Source of the DNA: Chrysochromulina tobinii
Taxonomy: Eukaryota > Haptophyta > Prymnesiales > Chrysochromulinaceae
Reading direction: 5' to 3'
Assembly: GCA_001275005.1 (NCBI GenBank)
Contig: JWZX01001323.1
Coordinates: 1-23,245 of the forward strand
Length of the DNA: 23,245 bases
Shown here: positions 16,968 to 23,245 of the stretch, in pieces
Layout of the letters: each line of letters starts with the position of its first letter
How positions within the stretch are numbered: the stretch's first letter is position 1
Program-made: the position numbers and the translations under genes
The notes under the pieces: model-generated
Told to the model about the DNA's origin: nothing
What the model saw: only the letters and a program-made list of their open reading frames with translations
The model's database searches: none

Positions 16968-19714
16968 TCAATGCAACGTCGTCGAGCCGTCGGGCGCAAT
17001 CACCTGCCCAGAGCCCCTCGCACCCGACGGCCAGAAGAAGCTGGTGACCGTCTCATAGCGAGCCAGCTCTTCCGAGGCACAAAGCTCCGCGCAGTACTTT
17101 TGGAGCAACGCCGAGCGAATGTCGACCTGCTTGCCATTGGAAATGAGAGAGCGCACCGAGAGCTTCGACTCCATCAACTTTTTGGCCGTGGGCGTGATCG
17201 TGAGCAGGGCCGGCTTATTCTGCTTCTCCTTGGTCCACACCTTCTGAAGCGCCTGGTGCAGCTCGAGGAACGCGAGGGAGTGCTCAGTACGGCGCTCTTT
17301 GGGCAATCCGAGGCCGATCCGAGATCAGTCCGAGATCAGTCCGAGGGCAATCAGAGGGCAATCAGAGGCCGGACCTGATGCAGCTCGAGGAACTCGGAGA
17401 AGCGGCGGAAGGTGGTGCTCTCAAACGGCCCCACGCGCGCACGCAGCTGGTAGACGGTGTGTTGGCCCTTGGAACCTTGGCTGCTTCGTCTCTTCTCATC
17501 GGAGCTGTCGGCGGATTCGGTGTTCTCGCGCCTCTCGGTGCCCATGATCTCGACGAGGCGCACTGCAAGCTGGGCGATCTCGCTGCTGGTGGTGATGATG
17601 CCACGGGTCCAAGAGCCCTCGGTGGCATCACTCGCGCCTGGGCTGCCCTTGCCCCCGAAGTAGTTGGAGACGACCGAGGCCGAGATCGGCGCGTTTTGGC
17701 TCGAGCCGCCGTTGATGGGGGAGGAGAGCGCCTCGAGGATCCCATCCACGGCGCCGCCGAGCCTGGGACGTGGCAGCTGAGGGTTGCCTAATAAGGGATT
17801 GCCTAACAAGGTAGTGCCTAATAAGGGGTTGCCGAGCTCCTCCTCGGCCCGTGGAGCTCGAAGTTGACGAGATCGGAGAAAGTCCCGGAGCGCGTCGTCC
17901 TGAGCGTCTACCGGCGCGTCCTCGAGAAGGGGGAGGCTCGCTGGGGCTGAGGCCAGCTGACCTTCCCCGACGCCCAGAGCTGGGTTGGTGGGTGCGCCCT
18001 CGTCAGCTTCAGCAGCGGCGGCGCCAACGTCATACGCGCTCGAGCCGGCCGCAAGCGCCGACGCGCCGCTGAGGGCGGCGGCGGCGGTGCCCAGAGGGGT
18101 GGTCTGAACGGCACCAGCTGGGCCCTCGGCGAAGGCGGCGACGGCTGCGGGCGCGTTGGTGCCCACGACGGCGCTATGGGTACCGACCAGCTGCGAGGCC
18201 AAGGAAGGGGCTGTTGCCGTTGATGCAGCAGGCACCGCGCCCCAACCCACTGACGGCGATGCCGCCTCGGCTGTACCAGTCGCCGCCGACAGCCCGTCCG
18301 CTGGGTCCTTATTAGGTAAGCGCCCATCAGCATCCTTATTAGGCAAGTGCCCCTCCGCATCCAACTCCGCCAGGGCCGAGGCGAGGCCAGCCGCCCATGA
18401 CAACGCGTCGCTCGCGCCGGTCGGAGTCGCGCCGTCCCGGGCGCCATGCTGAGTGACGTGTTGAGCGCCATCCTGAGCGCCATATGGAGCGCCATCGCGG
18501 AGCGCAATGGCCATGCCTTCGCTGCCAACGGCGCTGAGCTGAGCGGCATGGTTCCCCTCGCTGCCCAGTCCAGCGAGGGCGTCGCAGAGGGCGTCGAGCG
18601 GCCCACCACCACCGCCACGGCCGCTGCCGCTGCCGCCGCTGCTGCTGCTGCCAGCCGCAGACGGACCGAGAGGCTCACGGCCCACCGCGCCGTCCCGAGC
18701 GCCGTCGTATGACGTGGGCTTGCCTAATATGGATGCCGCGGCCGTTGGATCGCCGGCGGCGGTAGCGTTCGCATCGCTAAAGGAGCCGACTCGCTCCGTG
18801 AGCGCCGTCGTGGGCGCATGTCGGGCGCCGTCATGGGCACATGGAGGGCCGGCTCGTTCCCCGGGATTTCCTAATAAGGGTTGGTCCCAAGGACTCAAGC
18901 CAGCATACGATGGGGAAGCGAAGGAGGAGCTGCCCACCCCACTAGAGTCACGGGAGGACACTGCCGTGCCGCCGCCGCCGGCGTCCTCGCCGCCACCAAA
19001 GCCGAGGCTGCTCGTCGGGATGGCAGTGCGTCCGACGGGAGGAGAGGCCTCTGATGGCCACTGAGTGCCTCGGAGTGCCTCGGAGTGCCTCGGAGTGCCA
19101 GCGGGAGGAGAAGCCTCCAGTGCCGCCGCCTCCAGGGCCGCCACAGTCGCTGCGACCATGTCCAAGGGCCACGGGGCACTCTCGTCCTCCGACATACTGC
19201 TACTACTCGTCCTCTCGTCCTTCTTAGGCAAGCCCGCACTCGATCGTCGAGACGCCGCGTCGAAGTAGTCGGGCGAGGCGGCCGCGGCCGCGGCCGCCGC
19301 GGCCGCCGCTGCTGCCGCCGTCGATGACGACGACGTTTTCCCACTTTCCGCATCGTCCGCCTTCCTAATTTGGGTCGCGGCGGCGGCAGCGGCGGCGGCG
19401 GCCGCGGCCTTTTTGGCATCGGCGCCGCCTCGTGACGCCGCCATGACCGCCGCCGCCCACGGGTCAGACGCGGGGTCGAGGAGCAAGGCAGGGCTGGGCG
19501 GCGCGGCCGCCGTGATCGGAGCTATTGATCTCCTGGATCGGTCAGTACACGATCGCCTGGCGACGCACCGCGTGATGGCCGGAGTAAACCCGCCCGCCTC
19601 AACGGCGTTACGTGCGTTCAGCGCCGCGCCGTTGGTGAAGCTGGGATCCACAGGGGCAGCAGCACCGGCACTGGTAGCGCTCGCCGAGTCGCCAGACGAC
19701 CGGCCGCGTTCGAG

Positions 19715-19762
<48 letters not shown>

Positions 19763-21214
19763 CGCGCCAAAGGCGGATGCGCCGGCGCCTATGGCGGTGG
19801 CGGCGGCGGCGGCACGTTCGGCGGCGGCTTCCCTCACTGGAGCCGACACGGCAAAAGGGCTGGGTTTCGAACCGGGGAACGAGAGGGCGTTGATGGGCGG
19901 ACGAGAGATGGCTTCCATCATCGCATCGATGCTGGTGCTGCCCAGGCCCAGCCTTGGACGCGACGGCATCGAGGGAGCGGCAGAGGGAGCAGCAGCAGGC
20001 TTGGCGCTGCCGGTGCCTACGACAGCGCCGTCGCCGAAGTCGGCTGAGGCGCCGGGGGCGGTGGAGGTGGCGGCGGCGACGGTGGGGGCGGCGACGGTGG
20101 AGGCGGCGACGGTGGAGGCGGCGACGGTGGAGGCGGCGGCAGAAGGTGCGGAAGCAGTTGCGTTGGCGGAGAGCGCGGCGACGGGCGGCACAGCAGGCGC
20201 GGCGGCGCTGCTGTCAGCGTCGTCTGCGGCGGGGATGGCACTGGTAGCGACCGTGGCCGGACTCGCCTCTCCTGAAACCGCCGCCGAGACTGCCGACGAG
20301 GACGAGACCAAATTAGGAAGGTGTGACGCGTCGTCGTTGGCCGCGGCCGACGCGTCGCTCGTCGCACACGCCGCGGCCGGTAAGACGGCAGAGGATGACA
20401 TCGAAGCGTCGCCAAGGGCAGTCGCACGCTCCGGTGTGGACTTAGATGCAGCAGGCGCCGTCGCGGACGCCTCCGCCAGAGTGGGCGCGGCCTCGACCGT
20501 GCGTGCCGGGGCGGCGGCGGCGGCGGCGGGTGAGAAGGGGGGGAGCAGCGTCGTCGGCGGCGCATGGTCAAACTCGGTGACCTCGCGATAACCGGGCGTC
20601 TCGTCCGCGGCGTCGTCGCGAAGGGCTTGGAAGTCGTCGTCACCCACGACGGCGACGGACGCGAGGCCCGCGGCCACGCCGAGCCGGAAGGACAGGCCGG
20701 CAAGAGGACGTAGCAGGTCCGAGAGGAGCTGACGGCACTCGAGGCGGTTGAGAAGCGCAGGCTCGGTGAAGAACATGCCACGGATCGCCTGGTCGTCGAG
20801 CAGCTCGCTCAGCGTCTGGCGCAGGCTGCGCTGGTTGAGCTGCACGTAGATCCACGCTCGCAGCCGCGCAGCGTCCGACGAGCCCACCGAGCGCGCGAGG
20901 CGCACCGCCTCGGCCTCGGCGTCGCCTCTGTGCTCCGAGTGCTCGACGAGCGCCCACGGGTGCACCGTGAAAATGCCGAATTGCCGCGACTTGAACTTGT
21001 GCAGCAGCACGGGCTCGAGCGTGTTGCAAAAGACCTCCACCTCGGAAGCGTTCTCAGTGAGCATGCTCAGATGCTGCGCGGTTTGCAGCAGCGCCTTGAC
21101 CGCAGACTGGAGCGTGAGCAGCAGCGGCTCATCCTCCGCACTCACGGTCGTTCCGCGCCAGGGCGGCGTCGTCGGCTCAGCCGGCGTCCTCAGGCCCTGT
21201 AATCGCGCTCGCAT
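16968..21214 (-). CDS. RUN and PX domain protein (sorting-nexin-like), one intron
   Basis: Model: complement of 17375-21214 joined to 16968-17252, 1374 residues, starting at ATG (MRARLQGLRTPAEP). Residues about 31-182 read as a RUN domain: VEVFCNTLEPVLLHKFKSR, RLRAWIYVQLNQRSLRQTLSELLDD and the ending LLSDLLRPLAGLSFRL. RUN domains bind small GTPases or their effectors. About 1000 residues of Ala/Ser/Pro/Gly-rich linker follow, with poly-Ala and poly-Gly runs, probably disordered. The C-terminus, about 1215-1345, is a PX domain: VYQLRARVGPFESTTFRRFSEFLELHQ, then ALQKVWTKEKQNKPALL and DIRSALLQKYCAELC. PX domains bind phosphoinositides on endosomes, and the RR-F-SEF motif carries the usual lipid-contacting Arg. 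SNX29 has the same RUN-to-PX order, so an endosomal trafficking role is likely. Splicing is needed to complete the PX domain. Confidence 0.87.
17253..17374 (-). other. Phase-0 intron of the RUN-PX gene with exon-copy edge and short repeats
   Basis: Read on the minus strand, donor CAG|GTCCGG (a weak consensus after GT) and acceptor CACCAG|GCG remove 122 nt and join ...SEFLELHQ to ALQKVWTKEKQ inside the PX domain. The last 19 nt of the intron match the last 19 nt of the upstream exon at 18 positions (GTTCCTCGAGCTGCA, T or C, then CAG). Splicing anywhere equivalent between the two copies gives the same protein. The interior holds CTCTGATTGCC twice and CTCGGACTGAT-type repeats. Confidence 0.88.
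19035..19117 (-). repeat. 66-nt in-frame duplication flanking a 10-nt tandem repeat in coding DNA
   Basis: On the minus strand GAGGCTTCTCCTCCCGC (19117-19101) and GAGGCCTCTCCTCCCGT (19051-19035) are near-identical and 66 nt apart. Between them lie four copies of GGCACTC in a GGCACTCCGA decamer array. The layout (edge copy, decamer array, edge copy) resembles the introns of this window. It has no usable GT donor and its length is a multiple of three, so it is read as protein. Confidence 0.75.
19715..19760. repeat. GGC trinucleotide run (poly-Ala coding on the minus strand)
   Basis: About fifteen uninterrupted GGC units encode a poly-Ala stretch of the RUN-PX linker. Shorter GCC/GGC tracts lie nearby (19277-19312 and 19376-19408). 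Such runs are prone to length changes by slippage, so the count may vary between alleles or assemblies. Confidence 0.9.
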
Positions 21215-21423
21215 AAAAGTATTTCGCGAAAGTGCAGTTTCCCACCATCACAGTCCATGGACGTGACCCACCCCACGCAGGAAGTGGGTATCCCGTGGTG
21301 TGCCGCTCATGAAACCGTGTTCGGCAAAAAATCTCGCCGCGAAGTGCGTGTGAATGGCCGCCTCTGCGGAGGGGGCGGCGGGCTTCGAGCGGGCGGCGTC
21401 GCGGTCGCGCGCATACGTTCGGC
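21215..21423. promoter_or_regulatory. Divergent promoter region between RUN-PX and the VPxG-module gene
   Basis: The two ATGs are 209 nt apart, so their promoters must overlap. A perfect palindrome, TTTCGCGAAA, lies at 21222-21231, next to an AT-rich ATAAAAGTA. TTTCGCG resembles the core of E2F-type sites. It sits only eight bases before the RUN-PX ATG, so it may lie in the leader. The right half is GC-rich and featureless. Confidence 0.45.
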
Positions 21424-22512
21424 ATGCGTCGCGTGCGCGCCGTGTCGAGCGACAGCTTGACAAGCCTGCACAGCGCGCCGTCGTCCACCATCATCGTCGA
21501 AGTCCCTGCCGGCCTCCACCCTGGCGACGCCATGACCATCACCGTCGGTAACGACGAGTTCACAATAGTCATCCCAGATGGCGTGCATGGTGGAGCTTTG
21601 CTTGACGTGGACATTCCCAGCGAAGTGCAGCCTTCGTATACGTCGAGCAGCGCTCCGCCGTCCACCGTCGCAGTCATCGTGCCGGACGGCTGCTTCGAAG
21701 GCGACGAATTTTCGGTGGTGGCTGACGGCAGCGTATTCTCCGTCTGTGTGCCCAAGGGCTGTGCACCTGGAGACGAAATAGAGGTCGCGGTGTCGGAGGA
21801 AGCGCCAGAAGAGCCGCCAGAGGAGGAGCCTCAACCGCAGCAGTATTCTGCAGCGCGGCTCGTCGGCCGGCGCGTCGAGCTGTGTGGTCTCGTGGCCAAG
21901 GCCATCCTCAACGGCCGACGTGGCACGGTGCGCTTGTACCGCGCCGACCGAGACCGTCTTCTGCTCAGCCTCGGGGGCATCGGCGCCGACGTGCACGTGC
22001 GGCCCGAGCATGTGCGCGAGCTCTCGCCCGACGACGAGGCCGAGGGCGTCGACGACGACGCGGGCGATGACGAGCCGCCAGTGGCCCCGGCTGCGGGTGC
22101 CCACTATGTGGGAGATCGCGTGCTGGTCGAACGGAGCGACGGGCGGCGCAGCATGGCGTGCGTGGTGGAGTACGACGAGGTGCTCGAGACGTACACGGTC
22201 GACGTCGGGCGCGGGGTCCTCAAGCACCTTGTCGAGGAGTCGTACCTGACGCCCTATGAGACGAGCCAGCAGTGGGTGGGACCGAGCGAGCGGGTCGATG
22301 GCCGTTGGCAGGGCTTCTACGTGGGCCGGCGCGTGCGCATCCCGGCGATGCTCAACAGCTCGAGCGACGACGATAAGAACGGCGCCATTGTCAGCTACGA
22401 CGAGCGCTCGGGATTCTATCATGTCCAGCTCGACTCGGGCATCGTGCGGCGCACTGTACTGTATCGGCAGATCAAGCCGCTGTACGTGTTACGGGAGGAC
22501 GAGGTGTCGTAG
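21424..22512 (+). CDS. Protein with two VPxG/PGD modules and three small barrel-like modules
   Basis: The 362-residue protein starts at ATG (MRRVRAVSSDSLTSLHS). Residues 21-66 and 79-125 are two copies of a beta-rich module: IVEVPAGLHPGDAMTITVG, then FTIVIPDGVHGGALLDVDIP; and VAVIVPDGCFEGDEFSVV, then FSVCVPKGCAPGDEIEVAV. I know such modules from algal and other protist proteins without a settled function. An acidic, proline- and glutamine-rich linker (126-139) follows. Three SH3- or Tudor-like segments come next: LVGRRVELCGL..ILNGRRGTVRLY (about 145-199), GDRVLVERSDGRRSMACVVEYDEV (about 225-275) and YVGRRVRIPAML..NGAIVSYDERSGFYHVQLDSG (about 299-355). Chromatin or peptide binding is possible but unproven. 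No membrane segment or intron is seen. Confidence 0.8.
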   Translation: MRRVRAVSSDSLTSLHSAPSSTIIVEVPAGLHPGDAMTITVGNDEFTIVIPDGVHGGALLDVDIPSEVQPSYTSSSAPPSTVAVIVPDGCFEGDEFSVVADGSVFSVCVPKGCAPGDEIEVAVSEEAPEEPPEEEPQPQQYSAARLVGRRVELCGLVAKAILNGRRGTVRLYRADRDRLLLSLGGIGADVHVRPEHVRELSPDDEAEGVDDDAGDDEPPVAPAAGAHYVGDRVLVERSDGRRSMACVVEYDEVLETYTVDVGRGVLKHLVEESYLTPYETSQQWVGPSERVDGRWQGFYVGRRVRIPAMLNSSSDDDKNGAIVSYDERSGFYHVQLDSGIVRRTVLYRQIKPLYVLREDEVS

Positions 22513-23104
22513 GCAAATGATCCACGCTCACTGATGCATGCAACTCACAACCCCCAACGGTCTTTGCCTTTTTGGGTTGAAAACTAGACGCTTTCGGGTC
22601 GAAGCGAGCCCGTGTCGCACAAACGTCGCACTCGCCCTGGCCACCAACTGGCCACCCGGCACTCGGCGCCATGGCAAAACATGCCACCTGCCTGTACAGC
22701 GATATCGAAAGCCACGAGTACTCCCGACATCCAGAGCCACCAGCAGTCAAACCCCAGCGAACCAATGGTCGGGAGGCCGTCAAAGCCCTCGACCTGCGTG
22801 TGCAGAGTACAGAGCTCATGGTTTAACGTTGAGACACTGTTGAGACGTTTGTATTAACACTTAAGCTCAGGAAGTGTTAGCCTGTCTCAACACCTGTTTC
22901 AGGAGCTGTTGAGACAGCTTGTCTCAACACCTCTAAGTAAGCCCGTCTCAACACCTCTAAAACACGCGCCCGATACATCAATTGCGATTCATGCTCAGCG
23001 ACTCTGATTTGCCACTCGCCGGTCGCAACGCGCCCGTCCTCCATGAACCATGTCATGCCCGCCCGCTCTCTCCAAGTCACGCTCCTCTGCCAGCACCCCA
23101 TTCC
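22513..23104. other. Convergent intergenic region; inverted-repeat cluster, no gene seen
   Basis: The region lies between the 3' ends of the VPxG-module gene and the partial gene at the right edge. The left 300 nt show nothing recognisable. The centre (22828-22952) holds six GTTGAGAC/GTCTCAAC octamers and nested hairpins, listed separately. No ATG-initiated frame looks coding. Confidence 0.55.
22828..22952. repeat. Cluster of six GTTGAGAC octamers in both orientations
   Basis: GTTGAGAC occurs at 22828, 22839 and 22908, and its reverse complement GTCTCAAC at 22884, 22921 and 22945. The pair at 22908-22928 makes a hairpin with a 5-nt loop (AGCTT); the stem extends by one base, then after a mismatch by about four more. 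A second perfect hairpin, TAACACTT (22855-22862) with AAGTGTTA (22872-22879), is nested in the cluster. CAACACCT follows each reverse copy. It could be a MITE remnant or a 3'-end structure. Confidence 0.85.
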
Positions 23105-23245
23105 TCATTCGTCTGCGGCAGAGGAGGCGGCCGAGGTGGCCGCCTTCACAGGTGCAAGGTGCTTCTCATACTCGTACTTTGGCACCGCCGCCGCCCGGTG
23201 GGCCTTGCGGCCGAGCGTGCCTCCATTCTCGAATGCCATCGAGCG
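23105..23245 (-). CDS. 3' end of an unidentified gene (5' end outside the window)
   Basis: From the right edge the minus strand is open for 46 codons to a TGA: RSMAFENGGTLGRKAHR, then VPKYEYEKHLAPVKAA and an Ala/Ser-rich end in SAADE. Composition and codon use match the neighbouring genes, and the peptide has no shadow-frame look. I do not recognise it. The Met at the third residue could also be the true start of a 44-residue product, but a continuing gene is more likely. Confidence 0.5.
   Translation of the reverse strand, partial: RSMAFENGGTLGRKAHRAAAVPKYEYEKHLAPVKAATSAASSAADE

Larger units (their letters stand above)
17784..20321 (-). repeat. Dispersed CCTAATAAGG-type decamers within the RUN-PX linker
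   Basis: AT-rich decamers related to CCTAATAAGG (or its reverse CCTTATTAGG) recur in an otherwise GC-saturated linker. They are near 17787, 17802 (CCTAACAAGG), 17817, 18308, 18334, 18723 (variant), 18867, 19365 (variant) and 20310 (variant). They encode LLGNP, LPNKD, ILGKP and similar peptides. The cluster at 17784-17834 gives LGNPLLGTTLLGNPLLGNP. Confidence 0.65.

Noticed and set aside
19413-20591. 392-codon Ala-rich plus-strand frame starting with ATG context
   Set aside because: Antisense to the GC-repeat linker of the RUN-PX gene; GCC and GGC runs give Ala or Gly in many frames on both strands.
22828-22952. CRISPR-like array
   Set aside because: Octamers are too short, in mixed orientation and irregularly spaced, and the DNA is eukaryotic.
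1-23245. tRNA, rRNA or spliceosomal RNA genes
   Set aside because: I looked for T-loop, U-RNA and rRNA signature stretches on both strands and found none convincing; a covariance-model search would be the proper test.

Overview
The window is nuclear DNA from a GC-rich unicellular eukaryote. The evidence is spliceosomal-type introns, a midasin gene, a nuclear COX11 with a mitochondrial presequence, RUN-PX and ankyrin/RBR proteins, long Ala/Gly/Glu-rich linkers and no operon structure. Overall style (very high GC, few short introns filled with short tandem repeats, Ala-rich proteins) suggests a marine microalga such as a haptophyte or pelagophyte. That placement is inference, because no rRNA or plastid marker is present.

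Layout, left to right. (1) 1-5574 (+): C-terminal third of midasin (MDN1/Rea1), cut by the window's left edge, with one frame break near 2004-2010 (or an unmarked intron 1815-2010) and one clear intron. A degenerate tandem copy of its last exon follows the stop. (2) 6819-9572 (-): a RING/RBR-like, ankyrin-repeat and CCCH-finger protein, probably a ubiquitin ligase. (3) 9841-11460 (+): a Myb/SANT protein of REB1/TTF1-like layout with one intron, divergent from (2). (4) 11626-13284 (+): a large protein of unknown function. (5) 13720-15171 (-): an ATP-grasp protein of the mostly bacterial Cj0069 (DUF6815-type) family. (6) 15568-16437 (+): COX11, the CuB-site assembly factor of cytochrome oxidase, divergent from (5). 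(7) 16968-21214 (-): a RUN + PX sorting-nexin-like protein with a roughly 1000-residue Ala-rich linker and one intron. (8) 21424-22512 (+): a protein with duplicated 'VPxG..PGD' modules and three small barrel-like modules, divergent from (7). (9) 23105-23245 (-): the 3' end of a further gene.

The genes do not form one pathway. They cover ribosome biogenesis, ubiquitination, DNA binding, respiratory-chain assembly and membrane trafficking, as expected of ordinary euchromatin. The most striking feature is intron structure. All three confident introns are phase 0 and contain short arrays of a sense-strand CTGATTGC-type 10-11-mer. In two of them one edge is a near-exact copy of adjoining exon sequence. 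In the third the whole intron is a head-to-tail pair of complete intron-like units meeting at an AG|GT junction. This fits intron birth by local tandem duplication, or an introner-like family. Related duplications that were not turned into introns lie in coding DNA (19035-19117) and just downstream of a gene (5573-5682).
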